Positions 31,833-39,787 of a stretch of 64,000 bases of DNA are shown here, piece by piece (position 1 is the stretch's first letter; every line of letters begins with the position of its first letter). The position numbers were made by a program, and so were the translations under genes. The stretch is from JAAFIW01 sp031414805. Its GTDB lineage: Bacteria; Pseudomonadota; Gammaproteobacteria; Burkholderiales; Burkholderiaceae_C. The notes under the pieces were generated by a model. The model was not told the origin of the DNA, did no database searches, and saw only the letters and a list, made by a program, of their open reading frames with translations. The DNA lies in the NCBI GenBank assembly GCA_031414805.1, contig JANOQJ010000081.1:1-64000 (forward strand). The letters run 5' to 3'.

Positions 31833-33025
31833 TGATGGGCCAACACTGCAATGTTGCCGTGTTGGGTGGCGGCTGCGCAGGTTTGAGTTTGGGCTTGGCA
31901 TTGGCCCGTCAGTCATCCACAAACAGCGCCCAATCGCAACAGCCGTCGGTGGTCATCCTGGAAAACCGCAGCGCCTACGTTCAAGACCGCACCTGGTGTT
32001 TTTGGCCCACGCAGGCCACCCAAGCGCAGGGGCTGGACGTATTGGTAGCGCACTCGTGGCCCCGCTTGCGCGTGCGCACGGCCAACGCGAAGACTGCTTT
32101 GCTGGACTACAGCGCAAGGCCCTATGCAATGGTCAATGCCCATGCGTTCTATGACCATGCCGCAGCCGCCATTGCAGGCACAAACAGCATCCGCCTGCGC
32201 TTGGGTGAAACCGCTTTGCGCTGCGAGCGCGAAGGGGGTCAGTGGCTGGTGCACACACAGGCAGAAACGTTGCGCTGTGCTGCGGTCATTGATACCCGCC
32301 CCATCGCGCACCCTGCCGTGGGCGGTGCCTTGCTGTGGCAGTCGTTTTACGGCATCGAAATCGCGTGCGAGCAGCCCGTGTTCGATGCACAGTGTGCCGA
32401 CTTGATGGACTTTGCACCGCCCACCGATGAGCGCATCACCTTTACCTACGTGTTGCCCACCAGCGCGTACAAGGCCTTGGTTGAGCTGACAGTGTTTTCG
32501 CCGCAACCGCTAGGGCCGCAAGACTTGGCCTTGCAGCTGGAAGCGGCGCTTGTGCAACGCACGCACGGTGCCGCCTTCACCCGCCTGCGCAGCGAGCACG
32601 GGGTCTTGCCGATGGGCGCCACCACAACGTTGCCAACCCGGCAGCCCGGCTACGTCTACGCGGGCTTGACCGCAGGCGGTGCACGCGCAGCCACAGGCTA
32701 TGCGTTTGTGCGCATTCAGCGCTGGGCTCTTGCGTGCGCGCAGGCGCTGGTGCAGGGGCAGGGTCCGGTGGGTCATGTGCCCGATTCGTGGGTTCAAAGC
32801 CGTATGGACAAGCTGTTTCTGCAGGTGATTCGCGCCCATCCGCACACCGCCCCTGACCTGTTTTTGGCGATTTTTAAACGTGCGGGTGCGCACCGTGTGG
32901 CACGGTTTTTAAGCGACCAAGCCGGCCTTTTTGACCGCGCGGCCATTGCGGGCAGCTTGCCGCCAGGGCTGTTTTTGGCGCAACTGGCACGCCAAAGCTC
33001 GAGCAACACGAAAGTGCCCACATGA
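31832..33025 (+). CDS. crtY: Lycopene beta-cyclase
   Basis: A roughly 397-residue CrtY-type cyclase that turns lycopene into beta-carotene. It has the N-terminal nucleotide motif VAVLGGGCAGLSLGLAL, DRTWCFW, and a later MGATTTLPTRQPGYVYAGLTAGGARAATGYAFV region typical of CrtY (GLAAGxxHPxTGYS in relatives). Two overlapping ATGs at 31832 and 31835 follow the crtB stop with a one-base overlap. Beta-carotene is the direct substrate of the next gene product. Confidence 0.9.
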   Translation: MMGQHCNVAVLGGGCAGLSLGLALARQSSTNSAQSQQPSVVILENRSAYVQDRTWCFWPTQATQAQGLDVLVAHSWPRLRVRTANAKTALLDYSARPYAMVNAHAFYDHAAAAIAGTNSIRLRLGETALRCEREGGQWLVHTQAETLRCAAVIDTRPIAHPAVGGALLWQSFYGIEIACEQPVFDAQCADLMDFAPPTDERITFTYVLPTSAYKALVELTVFSPQPLGPQDLALQLEAALVQRTHGAAFTRLRSEHGVLPMGATTTLPTRQPGYVYAGLTAGGARAATGYAFVRIQRWALACAQALVQGQGPVGHVPDSWVQSRMDKLFLQVIRAHPHTAPDLFLAIFKRAGAHRVARFLSDQAGLFDRAAIAGSLPPGLFLAQLARQSSSNTKVPT

Positions 33026-33918
33026 ACCGCCTGAAGTTGCAGGGCAGGGTGTTCTGTGCAGCTGCTTTTTTGCTGTGTGCCGCCACGGCCTGGTTGCCTG
33101 GCTTGCCTGCCCGTAGCGAGTTGCTGGTGGCGCTGCTGTTGATGAGTCTTTTTGGTGTGCCGCACGGTGCGCTGGATTCGCTGTTTGCGCAGCGCCTGCA
33201 CGGCTTGGCCAGCCCGTTAGCCTGGCTGGGCTTTGTGCTGGCTTACCTGGGTCTGGCTGCCGGTGTGGTGGCGCTGTGGTGGGTGTTCCCGGGTCTTTTT
33301 CTGGTTGGATTTTTGGTGGTGTCGGCTGCCCATTTTTCGGGTGATTTACGGCGCGGTGCCAATACCGTTGCACGGCTGTTTTACGGGGCGGCAGTGGTGG
33401 TGTTACCGACCTGGCTGCATGCAGCAGAGGTCACGCAGCTGTTTGCCTGGTTGACCGATTTGTCCAGCGCCACCGCACTGGTGGGCTGGCTGCACCAGGC
33501 CAGCTGGCTGGTGCTGCCGGGCGTGCTGGCCAGCGCAGCGTGGTTGGCACGCACCGACAGCCAGTCTGCTATTGAAATAATAGCTGTTGGAGCAGTATCT
33601 ACATGGGCTACACCCCTATTAGGCTTTGCGTTGTACTTTTGCCTGATGCACAGCGCCCGCCACACGCTGCGCAGCCAGCACTACGCGCAGGCCACCGTGA
33701 TCACGCTGGTGAAGACGGCCGTGTGGCCGTTGCTGGGCCTGGCGGTCTTGGTGGCACTAGCATGGGTGGTGCTGAAAAACCTGGCACCAGAGACAACGCC
33801 AGACCAGCGCGCGGTGCAGCTGTTCTTCGTGGCGCTGGCCGCGCTAACAGTGCCGCACATGGTGCTGGTGGAGCGGGTGCGGTGGTCGGGCTGGGGTCTG
33901 GACGCTGCCGAGAAATAA
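33022..33918 (+). CDS. blh: Beta-carotene 15,15'-dioxygenase (Blh), with in-frame repeat
   Basis: A 298-residue integral membrane dioxygenase of the Brp/Blh family that cleaves beta-carotene into two retinals for the rhodopsin. Iron-binding histidines are visible at His48 (GVPHGALD), His104 (SAAHFSGD), His210 and His214 (LMHSARH). It overlaps crtY by ATGA. Residues 183-196 (AIEIIAVGAVSTWA) are encoded by copy 10 of the 41-bp repeat, just before the conserved PLLGFALYFCLMHSARH helix, so it lengthens or replaces a loop without breaking the frame. Confidence 0.92.
   Translation: MNRLKLQGRVFCAAAFLLCAATAWLPGLPARSELLVALLLMSLFGVPHGALDSLFAQRLHGLASPLAWLGFVLAYLGLAAGVVALWWVFPGLFLVGFLVVSAAHFSGDLRRGANTVARLFYGAAVVVLPTWLHAAEVTQLFAWLTDLSSATALVGWLHQASWLVLPGVLASAAWLARTDSQSAIEIIAVGAVSTWATPLLGFALYFCLMHSARHTLRSQHYAQATVITLVKTAVWPLLGLAVLVALAWVVLKNLAPETTPDQRAVQLFFVALAALTVPHMVLVERVRWSGWGLDAAEK
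33568..33608 (+). repeat. 41-bp dispersed repeat, copy 10, inside blh in frame
   Basis: Sense orientation, beginning exactly on a codon boundary. The TGA of the noncoding copies is GGA here (AGCTGTTGGAGCA). Translated as AIEIIAVGAVSTWA. Confidence 0.88.
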
Positions 33919-33959
33919 GCCGGGGTGAGCGGGTGCTGACGGCCTGAGACAATTCAGGC

Positions 33960-35384
33960 ATGAATGAAGAACAAGAAACCGTCGCCCTGCCCGAGGGTTG
34001 GCTGCACGTCGAGTCGTTGGACATTGAGGCGCAGGGCATTGCGCACCGGCCCGATGGCAAAGTGGTGTTTATCGAAGGTGCGCTGCCTTTCGAGGTCGTG
34101 TCCACCAGCGTGCACCGCAAAAAGAGCAGCTTTGAAGCAGGCGTGGTCACTGCCATTCACCAGGAATCCTCGCAGCGGGTGAAACCGGGTTGCCCGCACT
34201 TCGGGCTTCACACGGGTGCCTGTGGCGGCTGCAAGATGCAGCACCTGCATGTGGGTGCGCAGGTGGCCGTCAAGCAGCGGGTGCTGGAGGACAACCTGTG
34301 GCATCTAGGCAAAGTCAAACCCGACATGCTGCTGCGGCCCATCGAAGGGCCTGCCTGGGGCTATCGCTACCGGGCGCGGCTATCTGTTCGCTACGTGGTG
34401 AAAAAAGGCGTGGTGTTGGTGGGTTTTCACGAACGCAAAAGCCGCTACGTGGCTGACATGCAGCAGTGCCCGGTGCTGCACCCGCAGGTGGATGCGATGC
34501 TGATGCCGCTGCGCGACTTGATCGGCTCGATGGACGCACGCGAGACCTGCCCACAGCTGGAGTTGGCGTGTGGCGACCATGTGATTGCGTGGGTGCTGCG
34601 GCATCTGGAGCCATTGAGCGAAGCCGACAAAAATCGGTTGCGCGCGTTTGCGGTGGCGCACCCCGGTGTGCAGTGGTGGCTGCAGCCCAAGGGGCCCGAA
34701 ACCGTGAGCTTGTTGGATGAAGGGCTGGAGGCAGGCGGTCAGCAACTGGCCTACGCACTGCCCGAATTCGGCATCACCATGCCGTTCAAACCCACCGATT
34801 TCACCCAGGTCAACCCGCAGATCAACCGCGTGCTCGTCTCGCGTGCGCTACGCCTGCTCGATGCGCAGAAAACCGAGCGCGTGATCGACTGGTTTTGCGG
34901 TCTGGGCAACTTCACCTTGCCGCTGGCCACGCAAGCCCGTGAGGTGCTGGGCATTGAGGGCAGCGACGCGCTGGTTTTGCGTGCGCAGGGTAATTTCAAG
35001 CTCAATTTTGAGTCAAATAGGCCGATAGCCCTTGTAAATACTGCTCAAGCAGCTACTAATTTCGTAGCAAGAAACCTGTTCGACATGACACCCCAGTTGC
35101 TCATGCAGGACGGCGTGGCCGACAAGTGGCTGGTTGACCCACCGCGCGAAGGCGCATTTGCCCTGGCACAAGCGCTGGCCGAACTGCACCAACAACCCGA
35201 GCTGCGCGGCAGTTGGACGCCACCCCAACGCATCGTCTACGTCAGCTGCAACCCCGCCACCCTGGCGCGCGACGCAGGCTTACTGGTGCACCAGGCGGGC
35301 TACCGGTGCACGCACGCGGGTGTGGTGAACATGTTTCCGCACACGGCGCATGTGGAGAGCATGGCGGTGTTTGAATTGGTTTGA
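33960..35384 (+). CDS. rlmD: 23S rRNA (uracil-5-)-methyltransferase RlmD-type
   Basis: A 474-residue RumA-family enzyme. An N-terminal TRAM domain binds RNA (DIEAQGIAHRPDGKVVFIEGALP). A 4Fe-4S site is formed by Cys78, Cys88, Cys91 (ACGGCKMQH) and a later Cys (DMQQCPVL). The SAM domain carries VIDWFCGLGNFTLPLA, and the nucleophile lies in YVSCNPATLARD. Residues 357-370 (ALVNTAQAATNFVA) are encoded by an antisense copy of the 41-bp repeat, between SAM-domain strands. RlmD versus another RumA paralogue is inferred from length. Confidence 0.88.
   Translation: MNEEQETVALPEGWLHVESLDIEAQGIAHRPDGKVVFIEGALPFEVVSTSVHRKKSSFEAGVVTAIHQESSQRVKPGCPHFGLHTGACGGCKMQHLHVGAQVAVKQRVLEDNLWHLGKVKPDMLLRPIEGPAWGYRYRARLSVRYVVKKGVVLVGFHERKSRYVADMQQCPVLHPQVDAMLMPLRDLIGSMDARETCPQLELACGDHVIAWVLRHLEPLSEADKNRLRAFAVAHPGVQWWLQPKGPETVSLLDEGLEAGGQQLAYALPEFGITMPFKPTDFTQVNPQINRVLVSRALRLLDAQKTERVIDWFCGLGNFTLPLATQAREVLGIEGSDALVLRAQGNFKLNFESNRPIALVNTAQAATNFVARNLFDMTPQLLMQDGVADKWLVDPPREGAFALAQALAELHQQPELRGSWTPPQRIVYVSCNPATLARDAGLLVHQAGYRCTHAGVVNMFPHTAHVESMAVFELV
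35028..35068 (-). repeat. 41-bp dispersed repeat, copy 11, antisense inside rlmD
   Basis: The + strand reads GCCCTTGTAAATACTGCTCA then AGCAGCTACTAATTTCGTAGC, starting on a codon boundary. In this orientation the frame is naturally open. Confidence 0.88.
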
Positions 35385-35573
35385 TCAGGTAAGCGCAGCC
35401 TACGCAACAGCGACGAGCGGTATTACCAGAATCTATTTCATTTTCGAATTAGAAATACACTCAGGCGAGTAGCTTCTGTCGGGTATTTGTCCGTATGAAT
35501 ACGATGCATCTGATATGCATTCGCGATCAGATTCAAATTTTTTCGGTCTGCAATATATTTTTTAAATTTAAAT

Positions 35574-36173
35574 TTATTGCTCATAAAGTTGCTCTATGTT
35601 CACAGCTGCAAGTGGAATGTAATAAATTTTGATTTTGCTGGTTATTTGTTTCTTGTCATTCACAAATTGGCTAGTTTTAGTATTGTATCTTGAGGTTTTA
35701 ATGGTTTTTATTCCTGTCAACAAGTTTACATGTATATTTCGAGGACCATTTCCACCAGAAGTGTAATATTCAATGTTTTTTTCGATGAGTTGCGTGCGTT
35801 TATTTTCTTTATCAAAACGCAATTTGAATGCAACTTCATTTCGCATTTCGGATGTTTTAACCGAGATAATCTGATTTGAAATTTTAAAACTGGTGGGACA
35901 GCAGCCCATTTCTCCAGTGCCAATATTCTGAGATTCCTCACTGTTTATGACTTTTTGCTTCTTGTCATAGTAAGCAATAACCAGCGTTACGGTATCTTTC
36001 TCATTTGTGGTGGTTTTGTTTAATGAGATTTCATCAAGCGTACCATCACCGTCCCAATCGATTCTTGCAGTTTGTAGCACTACGGTATCCAAAACCTGCT
36101 TGGGGGAGATGGCTTTGGTATCTGCAAGTGCCGCACAACTAACGATCAATAAAGCGCTCAGTAATTTTTTCAT
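35574..36173 (-). CDS. Exported protein paired with the GH19-like hydrolase (candidate immunity)
   Basis: A 199-residue protein with signal peptide MKKLLSALLIVSCAALADTKA and an AT-rich coding sequence unlike its neighbours. A calcium-loop-like RIDWDGDGTLDEISL occurs at about residue 37 and two adjacent cysteines at about residue 90. I recognise no named family. Its ATG overlaps the stop of the hydrolase gene by four bases. A periplasmic protein coupled to a peptidoglycan- or chitin-degrading enzyme fits an immunity protein or inhibitor. This is inference from context. Confidence 0.6.
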   Translation of the reverse strand: MKKLLSALLIVSCAALADTKAISPKQVLDTVVLQTARIDWDGDGTLDEISLNKTTTNEKDTVTLVIAYYDKKQKVINSEESQNIGTGEMGCCPTSFKISNQIISVKTSEMRNEVAFKLRFDKENKRTQLIEKNIEYYTSGGNGPRNIHVNLLTGIKTIKTSRYNTKTSQFVNDKKQITSKIKIYYIPLAAVNIEQLYEQ

Positions 36174-37066
36174 GGCAGGCGAGCGTCCGTTAGCAAGGTT
36201 TCAAACGCAAGCGCCAAGCTTGCAATGTCGTTTGCTTTGTCACTTCCATTAATCATGGCACGCGCCTTCACATAATCGGTGTTTACGTCGCTGAAATAGT
36301 CTGAGCATTTCCTGCCGTTTGCATAGCCTCCACCGGTAGTCATGCCTTGCACCATGATGTCATATGCAACCTCGAAATTTTTCACTTTTTCTGGATCCAA
36401 TAACAAATCCATGCCATAGCCAAAGGCGAGACTTGACTGAAGGTAGCCGAACCACCAGGTGAGTTGAACCAACCCGCGGCCAAAATACTGATGTTCATCG
36501 CCTGCTGCATCTTTGTATTTTATTGCCACAGGGCCACCGGATACAGAGCCGCCATCTTTTCTATCAGTGGTCAGTCCAGTCCCTTCCGTCAATTTAAATA
36601 CCTTACGATTCAAATCCGCCCTTATCTTGAACTGGTCGCCGTCTTTCTCCGTAATGAGCGCACCTTCCGTGATTTTCTCAACCTTGACTGGTTCAAAGTA
36701 CGGCCTACCCTTACCTTGTCCCAACTCATCAATTGGAACAAAAATTTCCCATAATTTTCTATCCACCATCACGGGTTGTTTGGTTTTAGGGTCTAACGCC
36801 AGTTTGCCTTTAATCACTTTAGGAACTGAGAATTTTTTGATCTCTTTTGCTTCATGGCAAGCTGTTGCCAGCATGTAGGCCATGTAGCGTATGTCCGTGA
36901 CGCGAGGGTCTGAACCCAGGCGGTTAATGATTCGGGTCGAGGTTTCAGCTGCTGTGGGTGCATAGCCTGGCTGGTGTTTGCGCAGAAATTCAAATATTCC
37001 GGTTTGCAGCTTGGCTGGGTCAAATCCTTTGACATGCAAGTATTGTGTGTTTAGTCCGTTTGGCAT
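36170..37066 (-). CDS. GH19-like (chitinase/endolysin-type) hydrolase, candidate effector
   Basis: A 298-residue protein with the GH19/lysozyme-like core. The helix YMAYMLATACHEAKEIKKF carries the likely catalytic Glu72, and YFGRGLVQLTWWFGY at residues 194-208 matches the substrate-site signature of GH19 enzymes and phage endolysins. No signal peptide is present, so delivery would need holin, lysis or a secretion machine. The gene is AT-rich with atypical codons and overlaps a signal-peptide-bearing partner, features of a transferred toxin-immunity unit. No other phage or type VI genes are nearby. Confidence 0.7.
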   Translation of the reverse strand: MPNGLNTQYLHVKGFDPAKLQTGIFEFLRKHQPGYAPTAAETSTRIINRLGSDPRVTDIRYMAYMLATACHEAKEIKKFSVPKVIKGKLALDPKTKQPVMVDRKLWEIFVPIDELGQGKGRPYFEPVKVEKITEGALITEKDGDQFKIRADLNRKVFKLTEGTGLTTDRKDGGSVSGGPVAIKYKDAAGDEHQYFGRGLVQLTWWFGYLQSSLAFGYGMDLLLDPEKVKNFEVAYDIMVQGMTTGGGYANGRKCSDYFSDVNTDYVKARAMINGSDKANDIASLALAFETLLTDARLP

Positions 37067-37241
37067 ATCACTCCCTTTCAGTAATTGAAAAACATAAAAT
37101 CTCGTTGTGCAGCGCATAAGCTGAACTTGTACATTTTAATATTTTAGTTCTTATATTTCCCGGGATTTTTAGTCATTTCAGCTTCTATAAATTGACGCAA
37201 AAAGTAACCGGCAAAGGTCGCCACGGAATTGGATCGCCAAC

Positions 37242-37267
37242 AAAAAAGGGCCCGAAGGCCCTTTTTT
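37242..37267. terminator. Bidirectional Rho-independent terminator
   Basis: A stem GGGCC-CGAA-GGCCC flanked by six As on one side and six Ts on the other. It ends the BI-1 gene on the minus strand and can also act in the other direction. Confidence 0.9.
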
Positions 37268-37281
37268 AATCGTCAAAAGCG

Positions 37282-37968
37282 TTACTCGCGTTCACCGCCC
37301 GCCAAGCCCAGCAATGCCAGCAGCGCTTGGAACACGTTGAAAATGTCCAGGTACAGAGCCAGGGTGGCGCTGATGTAGTTGGTTTCGCCGCCGTCCAGGA
37401 TCTGTTTCAGGTCATACAGCATGTAGGCGCTGAAAATGCCAATTGCCATCACGCTGATGGCCATCATCATGGCGCTGGAGCCGACAAACACGTTGATGAT
37501 GCCGCCGATCATGATCGCCAGGGCGCCCACAAACAGCCACTTGCCCATGCCCGACAGGTCACGCTTGATGACGCTGGCCAGGCTGGCCATCACGAAGAAC
37601 ACGCCTGCGGTGCCGCCGAAGGCCGTCATGATCAGGCTGGGGCCGTTTTTAAAGCCCAGGACCATGGAGATCAGACGCGAGAGCATCAGGCCCATGAAGA
37701 AGGTGAAAGCCAGCAACACGGGCACACCGGCTGCAGAGTTTTTGGTTTTCTCGATGGCGAACATGAAGCCGAATGCGCCGGCCAGGAACACGATCAGGCC
37801 GATGCCGCCGGTCAGGCCATTGACGATGCCAGTGGTCACACCGACGTAGGCACCCAGTACAGTGGGCAGCATGCTCAGCGCGAGCAGCCAATAAGTGTTG
37901 CGCAGTACTTTGTTGCGCTGAACGGACCCGGCTTGGGCATGGTCCAGAACGTGGGTGTTGTCGATCAT
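37282..37968 (-). CDS. Bax inhibitor-1 family inner-membrane protein (YbhL/YccA-type)
   Basis: A 228-residue protein with seven predicted transmembrane helices and the UPF0005/BI-1 signature near the C-terminus (YMLYDLKQILDGGETNYISATLALYLDIFNVFQALLAL region, acidic residues in a membrane setting). Bacterial members include calcium-leak channels and YccA, an FtsH modulator. It is a single-gene unit with a strong terminator at its end and faces the GlcG-like gene. Confidence 0.9.
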   Translation of the reverse strand: MIDNTHVLDHAQAGSVQRNKVLRNTYWLLALSMLPTVLGAYVGVTTGIVNGLTGGIGLIVFLAGAFGFMFAIEKTKNSAAGVPVLLAFTFFMGLMLSRLISMVLGFKNGPSLIMTAFGGTAGVFFVMASLASVIKRDLSGMGKWLFVGALAIMIGGIINVFVGSSAMMMAISVMAIGIFSAYMLYDLKQILDGGETNYISATLALYLDIFNVFQALLALLGLAGGERE

Positions 37969-38091
37969 TGCTAAAAGTCCTTCACGAATGCCGCAAAAGC
38001 GCGGGCAGTAGCAATTTTAGGGTTGATTCAAAAATTGCAAGCAATGCCCGCGCTATCCTCCCGGCTTTCTTGTCCAACAAACCGTAACACC

Positions 38092-38499
38092 ATGAAAAAC
38101 AAAGCTTTTCTCGAACTCGCCGACCTCAAAACCATTGCCACAGCCGCCGAAGCCGAGGCATTGAAAAACAACTGGGCCGTCACGATCGCCATCGTGGACG
38201 AAGGCGGCCACCTGCTGTGGTTGCAGCGCCTGGACGGTGCACCGGCCATTTCCGCCCACATTGCACCTGCCAAGGCCAATACGGCTGCATTGGGTCGCCG
38301 CGAGAGCAAGGTGTATGAAGACGTGATCAACGGTGGGCGCATGTCATTCCTGAGCGCACCCGACATCAAAGGCCTTCTGGAAGGCGGCGTCCCGATCCTG
38401 CACGAGGGGCACTGTATTGGGGCCGTGGGTGTCAGTGGCGTGAAATCGACCGAAGACGCGCAAATTGCCAAAGCAGGCATCGCAGCACTCGGAATTTAA
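38092..38499 (+). CDS. GlcG/HbpS-type (DUF336) protein
   Basis: A 135-residue protein of the GlcG/HbpS family, seen in ALKNNWAVTIAIVDEGGHLLWLQRLDGA and the closing GVPILHEGHCIGAVGVSGVKSTEDAQIA. The fold binds small ligands, and in HbpS it binds haem. The role here is unknown. I start it at the ATG at 38092. Its 3' end faces the methyltransferase gene, and a 41-bp repeat fills the gap. Confidence 0.88.
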   Translation: MKNKAFLELADLKTIATAAEAEALKNNWAVTIAIVDEGGHLLWLQRLDGAPAISAHIAPAKANTAALGRRESKVYEDVINGGRMSFLSAPDIKGLLEGGVPILHEGHCIGAVGVSGVKSTEDAQIAKAGIAALGI

Positions 38500-38515
38500 G
38501 CGTTTTAGGCCTGTA

Positions 38516-38556
38516 GCCCTTGTAAATACTGCTCAAGCAGCTATCTAATTGATAGT
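38516..38556 (-). repeat. 41-bp dispersed repeat, copy 12, providing a stop codon
   Basis: Minus strand: ACTATCAATTAG, ATAGCTGCTTGAGCAGTA, TTACAAGGGC. The TAG is the stop codon of the methyltransferase gene, whose last three codons (T-I-N) also lie in the repeat. Confidence 0.9.
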
Positions 38557-39747
38557 GTTCAAGCGCCATAGCGAAGTGACCTCTGCCGCCCGCGCCTGAT
38601 GCAGTGGGTCGCTGGCATCTTGCGTTTTACCGTGCGTCGGCCGCACATCACGGCGGCCCAGCACCTGCAGGCCTGCATCGGCGATCCAGCCCAATAGTTG
38701 CTCGCGCGTGCGCAGCCCGAGATGCTCGGCCAGGTCGGACAAGATCAGCCAGCCTTCGCCACCCGGCTCCAGATGGTCTTTCAAACCCGCCAGAAAGCCG
38801 CGCAGCATCTGGCTGGCCGGGTCGTAAATCGCCCGCTCAATCGGGGCGCTGGGTTTGGCGGGTAGCCAGGGCGGGTTACACACCACCAGCGGCGCGCGGC
38901 CGGGGGGAAACAGGTCGGTTTGCAGCAACTGAACCTGGTTTATGAGATTCAACCGGGTCAGGTTGTCCTGCGCGCAGGCCAGGGCGCGGGGGTCCACGTC
39001 TGTCGCCACCACCCGGGCCACGCCGCGTTGAGCCAGCAGGGCTGCGATGACGCCTGTGCCGGTTCCGATATCAAACGCCAGCTTGCACGCTGGCGTGTCT
39101 GAAGCTTGTTCTGTTGTTGGCAGGGGTTCCTGCGCAATCAGCTGTAGATACTCTCCCCGAACCGGCGAATACACGCCGTAGTGCGGGTGAATGCGCGCGC
39201 CCAGCGCTGCAATTTCGACGCCTTTCTTGCGCCACTCGTGCGCGCCAATCAAGCCCAGCAGCTCGCGCAGCGAAGCCACATACGGCGCATCACACGGGCC
39301 ATAGGCTTCGGTGCACGCCAACCGCACATCGGGCGCGCGGCGCAGAGGCAGCACATGGCCCGCATCAAACGGCAGCAGCAGCATGCCCAGGGCACGGGCG
39401 CGCTGGGCTTGGTGCATGCGGTGCTGGTTGAAGGCTGTGAGCAAATCAGGCGATGGTTTTGCAGACTTGCCGTCTAGCCGTCGTGAAGATTTGGTAGGCC
39501 CATCTAGCCGTCGTGCCATCGCCTGCAGCAGCTGCCTGGCATTCTGAAAATCACCCCGCCACAGCATGGCCGTGCCTTGTGCGGCCAAGTGGCAGGCCGC
39601 GGGAGCCGACAAGGTGTCGTCGGCGATCACCACCCGCAGTGGCGGTGGCACACCGGCTTCAGAGCGCCATCGCGCGGTGCGGTTTTGGCTGGCCTCGGTC
39701 CAGTGCAGGTTTGGAGAAATGGCGGTAACGGCGGGTGGCAGGGGCAT
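38545..39747 (-). CDS. SAM-dependent N-methyltransferase (PrmC/HemK-like domain)
   Basis: A 400-residue protein with an unassigned N-terminal half and a class I methyltransferase domain. The SAM loop is AFDIGTGTGVIAALLA and the catalytic VVCNPPWLP (NPPY/W motif) indicates methylation of an amide or exocyclic amine on protein, RNA or DNA. The two-domain length resembles release-factor- or ribosome-modifying enzymes, but the target is not clear. Its C-terminus and stop codon come from copy 12 of the 41-bp repeat. Confidence 0.82.
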   Translation of the reverse strand: MPLPPAVTAISPNLHWTEASQNRTARWRSEAGVPPPLRVVIADDTLSAPAACHLAAQGTAMLWRGDFQNARQLLQAMARRLDGPTKSSRRLDGKSAKPSPDLLTAFNQHRMHQAQRARALGMLLLPFDAGHVLPLRRAPDVRLACTEAYGPCDAPYVASLRELLGLIGAHEWRKKGVEIAALGARIHPHYGVYSPVRGEYLQLIAQEPLPTTEQASDTPACKLAFDIGTGTGVIAALLAQRGVARVVATDVDPRALACAQDNLTRLNLINQVQLLQTDLFPPGRAPLVVCNPPWLPAKPSAPIERAIYDPASQMLRGFLAGLKDHLEPGGEGWLILSDLAEHLGLRTREQLLGWIADAGLQVLGRRDVRPTHGKTQDASDPLHQARAAEVTSLWRLNTIN

Positions 39748-39787
39748 GAAAGCAGTTTAGGCCCAGCCCGCCTGAAATAATGCACCG

